Below, in pieces: positions 47,501 through 60,970 of a stretch of 64,000 bases of DNA. A model generated the notes under the pieces. The model saw only the letters and a program-made list of their open reading frames with translations. It was not told the DNA's origin and searched no databases. The DNA comes from Diphasiastrum complanatum (taxonomy: Eukaryota > Streptophyta > Lycopodiopsida > Lycopodiales > Lycopodiaceae). The stretch spans positions 13,151,543-13,215,542 of the forward strand of contig CM055100.1 in the NCBI GenBank assembly GCA_029204225.1, written 5' to 3'. The position numbers and the translations under genes were made by a program. Position 1 is the stretch's first letter; each line of letters opens with the position of its first letter.

Positions 47501-47945
47501 TTCTCGTGGAAGCTCATCAACGTATAACGAGAGGTTGCGTTAACTAGCAGCCTTTTCAAAATGCTTGGACCTAGTTTCGCCAAGATTAGTGGAATGACAC
47601 TTCTTCCAGTTTTGACAAGCCTTCCATATCATTAGAATATGATGGATTGTTCTTTTTTGTTTCTTTGGAAAGAAATGAAGTCCTCTCGCTTGAAGAACTA
47701 CTGCTTGATATGATAATAGATTTCAATATATACCTTTTTCTTTATCCATAGTTTCTGCTTGTTGCGTATACCAACTCAATGATGTAATATGAGGAACTGC
47801 TGGAATCCAAAAGATATATAATCTCACCATCCAAATCATTTAGCATGTCTACTAGCAGTCGAAGTTCATCGCCAGATTCTGTGAGCACAATGGCTAACAT
47901 GTGTTAGTTGAAGGAGAGGTCCTTACACTGGGGTTAACTCTAAGA
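44522..47945 (-). pseudogene. MULE transposase with N-terminal zinc domain and SWIM finger
   Basis: The minus strand encodes a Mutator-like transposase in at least seven frames. N-terminus: an acidic leader, then a FAR1/WRKY-GCM1-like zinc domain, with Cys in CGGVFECMNIAC (about 47,330-47,380) and the His pair in HVGNHNHDV (47,085-47,110). The core has TMACHVYDPR (about 46,440), then FMSDEAQANW (46,170-46,205), where MULEs carry a conserved acidic block, and TNLFESVHSSWLAGEG (about 45,740). The C-terminal SWIM finger is CTC (44,593-44,601), with the final CKH at 44,542-44,550 in another frame, so a 1-base slip separates the halves. MULE transposases cut and paste DNA with long TIRs; I did not find the TIRs. 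Part of the breaks could be introns. Confidence 0.82.
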
Positions 47946-48530
47946 CATGACTCAAGCAATTATTGAAATCCAATGTACATAAATGGATGAGTTGTCAGTA
48001 GTAATTGTGAGGGTTGTCTTCGGGCTAGGCAGGTGCTACTTCATCACCTAAACCCAAACTCGAACCCTAAACCCTAACTTTGTGTACAAAAAGTGTGAAG
48101 AAGAGGAGCCAAGAGGAGAGTAGAAGTGCGAAGAGGAGTTAAGGAGCGAGGAGCTAAGGAGAGGAGCGATTCCTTGAGAGAGCGACCAACGAGCAGACAA
48201 ATATAGACCAGTGAGTAGCCAAGGGGGTAAGCTTATGCAGGCAGATGATGAATCTACAAATGTACCAAATTTTCTAGTAGCAAACAGATCTTGTGAAAAA
48301 GTTTAAGTTTCTTTGCTTGTTTATGGTATTGTGTATGAAATTGAAGAAACCTTGGCAGCTCCAAACCATCAACGTTGGCGCTGGTACTGTGACAAGCTTG
48401 AGTAACTTGTGTATATTGAACCATAGCAAACAACGCCTTCTGACACCAATGCTTCGTAGATGAATAAGATTCACTACAAAGGCAATGAAATGCTATCCAT
48501 GTCCTGTATATTGTTGACTCAGACTTTGCA
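47946..48530. other. Gene-free stretch
   Basis: A purine-rich tract (48,090-48,190, gaggagc words) and two telomere-like CCCTAAA units near 48,061-48,078. No coding similarity. Confidence 0.4.
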
Positions 48531-49350
48531 ACCCATAATTTTCGATACCTAGTATTCGAAATTTTCGATATCAAAAAATCAGAAGTTTTCAATACATGAT
48601 TGACTCGGAGATTTTTTCGAAATTTTTGATACCCAGCAATGTTGGATACCCTGAGCCCAAAATTTTTGATATCCAGAATTCGGAATTTTCGATAATCAGA
48701 ACCTAGATCTGAATTTTTCGATACCAAAAATTAGAAGTTTTCAATACGGGGTTGTCTTGGAAAATTTTTGATATCCTAAGCCCAGAATTTTCGATACCCG
48801 AAGCCCGAAATTTTTTATAACAAGAATTTTTTAATACCCAGAATTTTTGATACCCCAAGCCCGGAATTTTCTATACCCTAAACCCAAAGATTTTTTGAAA
48901 CTTTTACGATTCCCAGAAAATTTTGAAAATTTTTCGATATCTAGAGTTTCGAATTTTTCGATACCAAAAATTAGAAGTTTTCAATACGGGATCGACTCGG
49001 AGAATTTTTTGGAATTTTTGATACCCAGCAATGTTGGATACCCAAAGCCTAGAATTTTCGATATCCAAGATTTGGAATATTCAATAACCAAAATTTTTGA
49101 TATCTAGATCTGAATTTTTCGATAAATCAGAAGTTTTCAATATGGTGTTGTCTCGAAAAATTTTCGATACCCTAAGCCCAGAATTTTTGATACCCAGTAT
49201 TTGGAATTTTCAATACCCAAAAATTTTCGATACCCTAAGCCCAAAATTTTCAATATTCAGAATTTGAAATTTTTGATAACTAGAAATTTTTTATGCTTAT
49301 AATTTTTTATACCCTAAGTCCGGAATTTTCGATATCCTAAATCTAGATTT
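48531..49350. repeat. AT-rich higher-order tandem repeat (ttttcgatacc family)
   Basis: Short imperfect units of gaattttcgataccc type. The marker agaagttttcaatac occurs at 48,581, 48,733, 48,973 and 49,129, with spacings 152, 240 and 156. Thus two unit types alternate with a higher-order period of 392-396 bp. The two long units share gatacccagcaatgttggat. Confidence 0.8.
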
Positions 49351-49686
49351 TTTTTAATACTCATACACACATTTGTACCACCATACATATTGAATCTAAT
49401 TTTTTTTAATTTGGCCTTTATGTCAGATGGACAGTTCGAGATATCTGTTGAGGTCAAACTATCAAAACCCTTGCGCATCGTCTCTCGACACTTCAACTGC
49501 AGTGAACTCACGACAAATGGAAAAGGAGGTAGAAAGTGCACATGTCTTGAGACATCTGAAAACGTAGCTCGAGAGTGATGTTGACATTCAGGTAGCACGA
49601 CTACTCGATCCACGTACCTAGTTAACTGTTTAAGCATTTTTAATCAAATTGCTTATTGTACACACTTTTTTTATGTTATTTTTTAG

Positions 49687-52246
49687 GAACCAACAACATT
49701 TACCACTAACTTGACAGAGGAAAGAGCAGAAGTTGCTTCAAGGGTGGCATTTGTTCCTGCACTACAAAATATAGAGGAAGAGACAGTAGACACCACGACC
49801 CAGCCAGCCATTAATGTTCAGTTAGCCACAACAGCAAAAAAGAGCGATTCAAAAGTTAAAAGAAAGGAGAAGGAAACACTCTTGGGTTCAGTTGTGGAGA
49901 CGAAGATCCTCGAAAGAGTGATCGATAACCTACATGTGAATAGACATACGCAGCCACCATAGATTCCCCTGTGCAGGTCAGTTCCTCATGAGAGTGTGAG
50001 GATGATAAGAGAAAACATGTCCACCCTTGGTAGCATGTTTAGACAAGATGGATACATAAGAAAACAAGGGTCATTGTTGGTATCCTACAAAAAATTTGAT
50101 AATTCGGAGATGAAGGTGTCTAATATGGACCCCCAAGAGTGGGGGCCCAATTGGTGTGAGGTGGATGCAGAATTCGAGAGAGAGCTAGAGGACTTGCCCA
50201 AATGGAAGTTTCTGTCAAAGAAGAAATATATCGTATGGGATGAAAACCATCGCGTTTGCACTTAGATGAAGGTCATAAAGGAACCAAGTATGCTTGAAAT
50301 TTTATAGTTTCGAAAACACCCTAGTTTTACTAAATACTAATTGCTTTGTGCACTTGTTGATTATAGCATGTCATTTGCAGAATTTCGGAACGTAAGGGAC
50401 AGACATATCCGAGTTGCGTGCACATTCATTGATATGTCTCTACAACACGAAGGAAAATTACTTCTTGCATTGCACAACATCAATAGGTATTTGTTTTTTA
50501 TTTGCTATGACATCTTTGAACTAGTTGCCTGCAGTGCACTATGCGGTGTCTCCGTCTCCATATTTTAAAGAATTGTTTTGTAGGCTAACTCGTACCCACG
50601 TGCCGCATACTGTTTCACATGATATATTCATGCTCCAAAATTTTGGGGTTGCCGACAAAGAGACACTACTGAGAAGTGTATCTCAAGAGATTCGGTCATG
50701 GATAGAGACTGGGATGAGACGAGACCAAGGTGGAAAAGCTGACACGTGTTACAATGTGCCAATGACAGTCTTGTCGCAACTTGTTTGGATGATAAGATTG
50801 ATGATTTTGACATTACTCGTACTTGAACGTGAAATCGTACAATAGTGCTTCAAGTGTATGTGAATTGTAACTTTGTTTGAAATCACAAGATGAGTTCCAA
50901 AGAACAATAGAAGAAAGAAAATCTAGAATTGACAGGCACAGACTCACTCCTGTGGAATGTGCAGTTGCAGAAGATCAAGCCGTGAAGGTTTTTGTGACCT
51001 AATTTTGATTTATTTTCATCTTGCCTGTGTGGTGCATGTCAAAAAATCTTATTTCATTTTTTTTTATATAGGACGCTGAGGTGACTTTACTCAATAAGGG
51101 CTATAGATTAGCCTCCAACGAAAAATCCTTTTTTAGTGTCATATACAATATCAACTGGAAGGCAAAGGGAAATGTCATAACGGTGGATAAGTTGCAGATG
51201 ATTGCAGCATCTACTGTGGATGCCACGAGGTATATAGACTTCTTTTTTACATTGCTTTCAGTACATTCTCAAGCTCAGCACCTTCATTGGCAAGTCGTAA
51301 TCGTGAATGTAATCCTATGAATTTTAGGAAAGGTGAAATCTTATGCATTCTTGCATCCACACCGAACAAGAGGGAACTATATGCCATTCCAAATGACAAC
51401 TAGTGCTTTAGACGTTTCATGGCTAAAGGAATGTACTAGTACCACATGTTCGATGAAAGAAAAAGAATGATTGCCTTTATGAGCTCTTCCATGGACGAGG
51501 GTCTACCAAATACATTTTTGACATTTTTTTCAGATGCTCGTGCATGCCATTTTGTGCACTATTTTGTGGAGCTTTAAAAGAAGATGAAGAATGCCGGTGC
51601 ATACGAGGACCAAGAAGAAATTGGCATGTCTTCCAGAAGAGTGTTGTACAGGTAACAGTTCTCGTCGTGATTATGCTTGTATCAATTTTTTGTTGCTATC
51701 AACAACTGATTTATTGTCTCTACTTTTTGTTTGTTTCAGGTGGTTATTGTGAATGCAAAAAGCTGGACAAATATCTAGCATACCCACTCAGTGCGCAGGT
51801 TGGCTCAATCCAGACAGAGTGGATTGCATGTTTCTAACAGGCGGGTTGACATTGGCTTGTCTGATTGGGAAAAGAGATGTTTGCCATGGTATCTAGAGTT
51901 GTACAGATCCACCCTCTGAGAAACAATTGTACGAGAGAGAATAACTACAGAAAGCAAAGAGGGCACGCAGAGGAGGTGAGCGTAGTACTGTACAGCCAGA
52001 AAAATGATCTACCTAAAAAAAGTGACGCATGGAGGGAGAACCAATTAGAGAGAGATGCTCCAAGAAAAGGTTGGATGAAGTGTTTGGAGAAGGGGTCGAA
52101 GCTCAGACTTATGCACATGATGTGTTTGTGGATGAGGCCATTGTTGCTCCTGAGGACTATGATGGGCCATTATGTGCAGATGTTGACGCAATAGTACCTC
52201 CAATCGAGGGCAAGTTTGCACATTCCAAAGTTTTTTGTCAGAAATA
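49687..52246 (+). pseudogene. Multi-exon pseudogene with a ParB-like motif
   Basis: A set of plus-strand exons. A splice acceptor (ttttttag, 49,686) precedes a Glu/Thr-rich start. The frame 49,711-50,265 has IDNLHVNRHTQPP and then YIVWDENHRV (50,227-50,256). The latter resembles the DGNHR box of ParB-like domains, and the spacing of the preceding Pro block fits (inference). A TAG at 50,263 likely replaced Trp. The next exon (HIRVACTFIDMSLQHE) ends at a GT-AG intron (50,487-50,536). A clean intron at 51,652-51,739 joins KSVVQ to VVIVNAKSW in frame. The final exons (RRVDIGLSDWEKRCLPWYLE, 51,840-51,900; DEVFGEGVEAQTY, about 52,075) are not recognised. ParB-like domains bind or cut DNA and often accompany methyltransferases in bacteria. 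No methyltransferase motif is seen here. Confidence 0.5.
51652..51739 (+). other. Spliceosomal intron in the ParB-like pseudogene
   Basis: 88 bp, GTAACA to TTTCAG. Removing it joins KSVVQ with VVIVNAKSW without a frame change. Confidence 0.6.
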
Positions 52247-53060
52247 ATTTGACATACTCAAATTATATATTCATTGTTTTGCAAACATATTGAATTTATG
52301 ATTTCAATTTTCAGTTCTGGTTTTTGTTGTCCAGAGGGGCTAGCCTTCTGCACCAAATTGAAACAATGGAGAAAAGCCTAGCACATACATCACAGACTTA
52401 GGAAGTGTCGTTGTCAACAAGGAGCAGATAATAGATCTCTATTACAAGCCATGATGGGAAAAAATCAAGGTGAAAATTGTATAAAAACGAGCAACATTTT
52501 TCTGAAATAATGGTACTGTGATGAAGAAATACACCACCTCCTAAAAAACGAAAGGCCAAGCTTGATACAAAAAGTGGATAAGAAGGATATAAAACAGACA
52601 GAATTTTGTAGAAGCACACTAGCCTTGATTAAATCTGCATAATTATCTGGGCCCTGATGGATACATACTTAGCACTTCGTTGCGTGACATTCTTGGAACT
52701 CATAGCTCAAACTCTTACAACTATTGAAGGCATGGTAAGTCACAAAAAGGGTCACAAATTGAAATTATCTTCCTAATGCAGTTCTCTGCATGAAATTATT
52801 ATACATGCCAATCAGTCTAAACATACAATCTACGTTGAATACATGCTATCACTTTTCTGAAAAAGGTACAAGTGTCTCTCCAACACTGCTCTCTTCATCG
52901 ATCTTTTTCCTCAATTCTGAAGTTTTCCTGATATTCCTATTCAATATCCAAAATCTAGGATTCTCCCAATGTTCCTGTTCAATATCCAGAACCACAAACC
53001 CTAATTTCTCTTTAAGGTTTACAAGTGCTTGTACCTGAACTGTATCATTAATTCATGCAT
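52247..53060. other. Gene-free stretch
   Basis: AT-rich, with no recognised domain in any short frame. Confidence 0.4.
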
Positions 53061-53063
53061 AGA

Positions 53064-53800
53064 AAGCCATTGGAATCGGATTTTTTCGTGTATCAAATTT
53101 TGGGAATCGAATTTTTGAGAATCGATTTTTTTGGAACTGAATTTTGGAAATCGGATTTTTTTTCATGTATCGAGATTTTGATATCGAATTTTGATGTTTC
53201 ATTGTTGGCAAATAACTAAAAGACCCCATTAGCCGGCAGATGGGGTCCAAGAGCTATTTCAGAGGCTGAATGCCATTTGCCAACAACGAATATCAAAATT
53301 CGATTTCAAAATCTTCGATACCCGATATTTCGATTTCAAAAAATCCGACAAAATCCGATTCCAAAATTTTCAACAAAATCTGATTCCAACAAAATCCAAA
53401 TCCAACAAGATCCGATTCCAACAAAATTTGATTCCAAAATTTTCGATACCCGAGATTTTCGATACCCAAAAAATCAGATTCCAAAAAATTTTGATACCCA
53501 AACTTTTCGATTCCAACAAAATTCGATTCCAAAATTTTCGATACCCGAAAAATCCGATTCCAAAAAAGTTCGATACCCAATATTTTCGATTCTAAAAAAT
53601 CCGATACCCGAAATTTTTGATACCCAAAATTCGATATCAAAATCCGATACCAAAATTCGATTCAAGAATCCGATACAAAAAAATTTTATTCCCAAAATTG
53701 GATACCCCAAATTTTGAATTCCAAAAATTGGATACCCAAGATTATCAATTCCAAAAAAAAATGATTCCCAAAATTTTTGATTCCGAAAAAATTCGATGCC
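53064..53800. repeat. Fold-back repeat of attccgatacccaaaa type
   Basis: The right arm (53,275-53,800) is an array of short aaaatccgattccaaaa and ttttcgatacccg words. The left arm (53,064-53,213) is their reverse complement. At the centre, 53,204-53,213 (GTTGGCAAAT) pairs with 53,275-53,284, extending to about 30 bp with few mismatches. An inner 8-bp stem is GACCCCAT (53,222-53,229) with ATGGGGTC (53,240-53,247). The open frames here (IPKF, NQIPKN repeats) reflect the repeat, not a protein. Confidence 0.8.
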
Positions 53801-55666
53801 CAAAATACCATAAGAAAGGTCATCTCTTATGGCATGAAATAATGCATGCCTTTTTTTGGCTATGCTTCCGAGACACTCTCTAGAATGGGACCGGTACATG
53901 GGGGATGGGGGTGTATTGGAAGTTTTGCAATAGAAGGTTTGTGTTAGAAATAGGAGGAGCACGGCGACCGCAGCTCAGAAACCAGCTCGCCACACGGACT
54001 TTCTGGCTCGTAGAATGATAAGCCTCTTGAAAGCATTACTAGACTTATCTCGTGTTGATAGAGATGATCATCAGCTTGCTCTGAAGAAGTGTGTATGATG
54101 TCTAAAGCGTCATTGGTGATGCAATTTAAGGAATTTGTCATTCTAAAAGACTGTCACATTATGTTTAACTGCAATTTTGTCTGATAAAAAATATGCATCT
54201 ACTTCCGAAGCAAAGGTTAGTTTGGGATTTATTTTGAGTTTGAAAATTGATTTTCATTTCTGATACTTATAAACCTTAGTGAACGGTGAAAGTAAATCAA
54301 TATTTCCACACCGAAAGAGATTTGTAATTGGTTTGTTTTTTTTGTGAGGATTGAAGTCCTTAATCCCTTGTTCATTCATAACAGTTTCATAAATATGTGC
54401 TAAGTTTAATGTCCATATTGTCATGTCCGTACATATAGAATACTCTTTTAGACCTAAGAACATGTTTTGGATTATGCCCATCAATTGCCATAAAAGCTCG
54501 CCAAAACTGCCAAAAGCTCGCTTCCAAAAGCTTGCTGAAAAATCGCACCCCCTTATGGATGGCCAAGAGTTACGAATACATTCCTCAATTGTACGAGGAA
54601 GAATTTTAGTTGACGACGAATCTTCAAGTTTTGGAAGGGATATATGGGTTGTAACTTGTAGTTTGTGAATTGTGAAATGTGCTCATGGCATGGAAAACGT
54701 ATCCAGATTCCGTAGCAGCCAACTATAAATTTTTCCCCCAAAACAAACTATTACACTATATGATTGATACCTATCATCAATGCTTTGATAACCTTCAACC
54801 CAATTCATAGCAAAGGAACTTTTATTTTCATGTAAACCAGGGACAATTCTTTTTGAGCATGAGATATTTTTTTGCGGTGGATGACATAGCTCGAAAAATT
54901 ATCTCACAATGAGGATCTCTGTTTTAATCTCAATAACTTAGACTCATTGCTTAAAAAAACCAAACATAACCAGAGTATGATAATAAAATGCAAGAGCGGA
55001 ACCGTCTAATTTTGGTATCAAGAAACACATTCACTCGACAAGAAAATACATTCACACATCTTTGTTTGATGATTAGGATTAACTAAGTGGAAGGAACACT
55101 ACTTGTCAATAGGTGGTTGGCTGAATTGCTCAATGAAGTCATGCATTTACTTTAGAGAGAGAGAGAGAGAGAGTTTGGTTTCAGATCTTAAAATTTCAAC
55201 AACATGTCTTATGAGATATATTCTCCAAAACTATCCTTCTTTCAACAATCTAACTTTTGATATCTATCCTGCAAAATGATGAGTATGTCAGAGATACTAT
55301 TTCTTCTAAACATGTGGCACACACTTGCAACAATCTCATCTAAATCTTCAGAATTCAAATAATGAAGTTCTTGTGACCTGTCTCCTGCAATATGCAATCT
55401 GTCTTTAGCGACCAACATCAGTTAATTTTGCAGCAAACTGGCGCACCCTGAAGTACGCTCCAGCAGCAAATTTGTAATAATATAAAAAAGCATTGTTCTT
55501 ACTATAATTATGTACAACTGGTCTCCAACAATCTCTTAACGGTCAGATTTTTGGATCTGGTTTTCAATTGTGATTTCCTCTCTGATTTTCAGCTACTTGT
55601 AATCTGACAATTTAGAACAAAAATTTGAAACAAATTTCAGCAAATTAACACGTTCTAACGCTTTCT

Positions 55667-55699
<33 letters not shown>

Positions 55700-56052
55700 G
55701 CTAGGCAACGGGGACGAAGAGGAAGAGAGAGAGACAGAGAGAGCGCATCAGCGCAAGAGAGATTTTGCTATGCAGGGAAAAGAGAGATTTTGGAGAAGAG
55801 AGATTTTGCTTATATGTTGTGTGAGAGAGAGAGAGTGTGTGTGCGTCTTCTAGTGTTTCTACGAGAGAGAAGGCCGCCCGAGAGAGAGGAGAGTCACTGT
55901 GAGAGAGAATGCTCGAGAGCGAGAGGCGAGAGAGCACTCAAAAAAAATCGGGCCAAAGTCAATTACTCGCGGTAATGGCCATCGGGTCGGACCATTACCA
56001 TAACTAATTCGGTCCCGACAGCACAGCTAGTGATCGGGTCCCCTTACATGAC
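53801..56052. other. Gene-free stretch with GA tracts
   Basis: No domain recognised. It contains (GA)n at 55,154-55,173 and 55,667-55,695, and a GA-rich imperfect tract with repeated gagagattttgct to about 55,930. A short inverted repeat, ggtaatgg with ccattacc, lies near 55,970-56,000. Confidence 0.4.
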
Positions 56053-56392
56053 TTGCAAAAATCGTTGGGGGAGCTTGTAGACATACTAAAAGCTGCCCAC
56101 AAGAGGAATGTTGTAAATAGGGACATTCGCCTGGAGAGCATGATGATTGCAGAACTCAATGGCAAACGAAGGTTGTTTATACTGGATTGGGGATTTGCCA
56201 ATGTGATTGATTTGGAAGCTAAGTTTCAGGGCAGTCTTCTGACTGCTTCAGATCAAGTCCTGGAGACGCTCACGACACGAGATTCTGTGACCTATAAAGC
56301 TGAAGATGACCTTGTTTCTCTCGCAAGATGCATGTTTATGTTTTTTCACGAAGACATCATTCCAAAATTAGTGGAATTTACCCTTCCATCAG
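56053..56392 (+). pseudogene. Protein-kinase-like domain fragment
   Basis: A frame of about 110 codons resembling the catalytic loop and activation segment of a protein kinase. VVNRDIRLESMM stands where HRDxKxxN is expected (His to Asn, and the metal-binding Asn replaced). FILDWGFAN stands for the DFG segment, and DDLVSLARCMFMF for the later DxxSLG helix. The ATP-binding lobe is absent upstream. The frame runs into an LTR fragment, which supplies its last 9 or so codons. It looks like a captured or leftover gene piece. It lacks intact catalytic residues and is unlikely to be active. Confidence 0.55.
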
Positions 56393-56557
56393 ACACAATT
56401 ATTGCTTGTCATTACTACTAGTATTTCTCGGCTCTCATACTCGGCTCTCAGTCTTCGTTCGTCTCGGCTTCTCAGAGACCTCCTCGGTCTAAGGTGAGAG
56501 GTGCATCTGAGTTGCTCTGTTCCAGTATCTTGGGGATTCGTCAGAATCAGCCAACAT
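56390..56557 (-). repeat. Fragment of gypsy-A/B type LTR, start segment
   Basis: Reverse complement of the first 130-170 bp of the gypsy-A LTR, TGTTGGCTGATTCTGACG at 56,557 down to GACAAGCAATAATTGTGT. It contains the ACCGAGGAGGTCTC and gagccgagaaat blocks. Confidence 0.85.
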
Positions 56558-56690
56558 CATCCCACCCCTAATGTGTTGCAGGACCCACTGCAACTCATAT
56601 TGGACGATGTCGCTCCGTTTTCGCATTAGCGTCTTCGATCGGCACTTGGAAAAGCATAGATCCTCATTCGCTTGCATAGAACCAAGTGTT

Positions 56691-56778
56691 TGTTGTTGCC
56701 TTACATTTGCCTAGAAATACTAGTTCCTACATGGTCATTCCATCTTTCGGGATTCACCATGAGGCTTCTTACTTCTGC
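56691..56778 (-). repeat. Fragment of gypsy-A/B type LTR, following segment, displaced
   Basis: Reverse complement of LTR positions corresponding to 21,993-22,066 (cctcatggtgaatccc, ccatgtaggaactagtattt). In a normal LTR this follows the 56,390-56,557 segment. Here it lies before it on the minus strand, with 130 bp of other sequence between, so the order is permuted. Confidence 0.8.
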
Positions 56779-56821
56779 TGGTGAATATTTTTTATTGCTA
56801 CTTTTTTTCAATTTTGTGAAC

Positions 56822-56965
56822 TATGAGGATGCAGGCAGGTGACAGGCGAGCAGGTGACAGGTGACAGGATGCAGGCAGGTGACATGTGGCAGGATGCAGC
56901 GGGTGGGTGACAAGTGTGGACAGGATGTGGGCGACAAGTGGCAGGATGCAGACATGAGTACTTGG
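56822..56965. repeat. Minisatellite of gcaggtgacaggatgcag type
   Basis: Imperfect units of about 18-24 bp with aggtgacag and ggatgcagg words. No coding role. Confidence 0.75.
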
Positions 56966-57439
56966 AAAGTAGTTGGTATATGAGAAGACGATGTAGTCCA
57001 GAGGTGCTTTTTGAAAGACAAAAGTGTGAATTGATGGTTTGTGCTCGTTCTCACATTGTAGTCTCCTTTTGCTCCTGAGATTATCATTATGGATTTCCGA
57101 TTGATATATAGAGACTCAAATCTAAGAGCACAACATTAAAAAAACAGAAAATTTCTTGTTCTAATGTCAAATTGCCTTCACATATGATTACAATCTCTCT
57201 AAGCTCTAATTCGTATGGATGAATAATGCATTTATGTGATACAATTGCCAATTGAATCTATTGCCCATGACCAATATTATGTAAGTCACACAAGTAGCAC
57301 ATTGTCGGGGTCCCAGGACCCATTTTTGACGGGCACGTCTCTCCCACACGCGCACATGAGTCTATGGATTGTTTCTGAATATATACATGAAGATAATTTC
57401 TTCTGGAAAGCTTATGGGACAAATAGTTTCCTGGCTACG
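56966..57439. other. Gene-free stretch
   Basis: No domain or repeat recognised between the two minisatellites. Confidence 0.4.
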
Positions 57440-57454
57440 TGGGTAAGGTCAGTT

Positions 57455-57975
57455 GTATCATTTTTCGGAGGGCAGTATCGCATTTTTCGGGGGTGGTAGG
57501 GCTAGCGTCGCATATTTGTGAGGGCCAGTGTTGCACTTTTCGGGAGGCGCCAAGGGAGGGCCAATGTCACATTTTCCGGATGGGAGGGCCAGTGTTGCAT
57601 TTTTCGGGAGACCAATGTTGCATTTTTTGGGAGGGGCCAAGGCAGTGTCGCATATTTGTGAGGGCCAGTGTCGCATTTTTTGGTGTGAGTGTCGCATTTT
57701 CTGTGAGGGTAGTGTTGCATTTTTTGGGAGGGGCCAAGGCACTATCGCATCTTTTGGATGGGAGGGCCAGTGTCGCAGTTTTGGAGGGTAGTGTCGCATC
57801 TTTCGGAGGGTAGCCTCGCATTTTCGAAGGGCCAGTGTCTCATTTTTTGGGAGGCAGTGTCGTATTTTTTGGATGGGATGGCTAGTGTCGCATTTTTGGA
57901 GGGCAGTGTCGCATTTTTTGGGAGGGGCCAAGGGAGGGCCAGTGTCGCATTTTTTGGATGGGAGGGCCAGTGCCG
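57455..57975. repeat. Minisatellite of gggccagtgtcgcatttttt type
   Basis: About 20 imperfect units of 18-35 bp built on ccagtgtcgcattttttggg with gaggggccaaggg inserts. Several overlapping open frames on both strands (SHFSGG, KCDTGP repeats) are by-products. Confidence 0.85.
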
Positions 57976-57977
57976 AC

Positions 57978-59383
<1,406 letters not shown>

Positions 59384-60904
59384 CTAGTTTCTACGTCGTT
59401 GATTAGATTTTGGTTTGTACCACAATGCTTTAAACTTTGTGCCCATGCCTTCTGAGTTTTTATTCGCAACTTTTGCCACCCAAATAGGTATGGAACCCTC
59501 CACAACATCTTCATCTAAAGGCCACATTGCAACAAACTTCTCCAACACAACTTCTCTATATGGGATGAATTCAACCAAAGGTGCATCAAGTTTTCGCCCA
59601 CAAAACCTCTGGGGTAATAATTCTACATCCATTTTGACCTCATTGATCAAAGTTGACACAAATGAATCGAAAGTAGTTGGCAAGAATTGTGGCCAAAACC
59701 CTTCTTGGTTATACATTGATCCTGATAACATCTTTTGTTTGGAAAGGTATTCAACAAATTTTGTGGTTTCAACCACACATGCATCGTTTCAATCCTTGTA
59801 TTCTGAAAACTTTTGGCTCATGAACCGCAACTAATCAATAAATGACATTATTCCTTTCATTTCATCTGGATCCAGATCCTTCGTGGATGCTAGAAAAGTG
59901 GCTTCACACTGCAACAATTTGAAAGGCTCACTCCATGCATTGTCTCCATCATTAGGATAGTATTTCCATTGCATGGTTGGCTCGCCATTCATCATTTGAA
60001 AACAAAAATAGTGAGGATTGGTGTGTCCTTCTAAGCCATCATTTTCTTGAGCAATACAAGGATCTATAAATTGTTTCCAGTCTACCATTTGTTCCAGTAT
60101 TTCTACTTCAGTGCTTTCAATACGACTGCCACCTATCTTTTCACCAATTCATGCTAGCATATGTAGCATTGTATGAACTGAGCACGACTTCAAAGCCTTG
60201 GATATGACACTGAATACCTGATCTATGTCTTCATGTGTGTGGACAACCAAAAGAAATCCCATTTCTACCTTTTGGAATATGTTATGCGGCACTAACATAC
60301 AACAAAGACCAAAAATATATTTGTTCTTATTCTCCCTCCAACAATTGTCAACTTGAATACGTAAGATCGAAGGTAAGTTATCACGTGATGCTTGTACCTT
60401 TCTTATTGCTCGCATTATTGATGTGGCAACTTTATTGCTATCGTGAGCATGCAAGGTATCAATCCAAACATCACAGAGCAACTTGAATCCATGAACCAAT
60501 ACCCCACAAACATGTGTTTTCAAAAATCGATTGCCCTCTAATCTGGGAGGAGTCTTGTTGAAATGGGATAATGTTGTTGTATTTTGATCCATTCCATCAA
60601 TGATAAGACACAAGGACTGCTTAGGATGGGATCTTGACCTCAATATGCATACAATTTTCTAGAATCGAAAACATGATATAGATGACGACCTCTCAATGCA
60701 ATATAGCGATCACGCATCCTAATGTCAGGAGTTGTCTCTATTGCATTTTCAAGCTCGTCACATGTTTTGCATTTGAACATTTTTTGTCTTGTTGGAGTCT
60801 TAACATGTCCAAACTCTTGTTTCCACATCTTGTAGAGCGTGGATCTTGAAACTTCAGAAATACATGTGTCTTTAAGTTGTGTGTTTATAGTTTTGAAGAC
60901 GCAT

Positions 60905-60970
60905 GCCGAGTGGGAGATGATGTTAGCAAATAACAACGCCGAGTGGGAGATGATGTTTGCAAATAACAAC
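60905..60970. repeat. 33-bp tandem duplication inside copy 2
   Basis: Two adjacent 33-bp copies (gccgagtgggagatgatgtt and following) differ at one base. This inserts 11 residues (ALLFANIISHS) in frame, with no match in copy 1. Confidence 0.85.

Noticed and set aside
48061-48078. Interstitial telomere repeat
   Set aside because: Only two CCCTAAA-like units, too short to call.
53277-53883. Asn/Ile/Pro/Lys repeat protein of about 146 codons
   Set aside because: Matches the period of the fold-back repeat; alternate frames are equally open.
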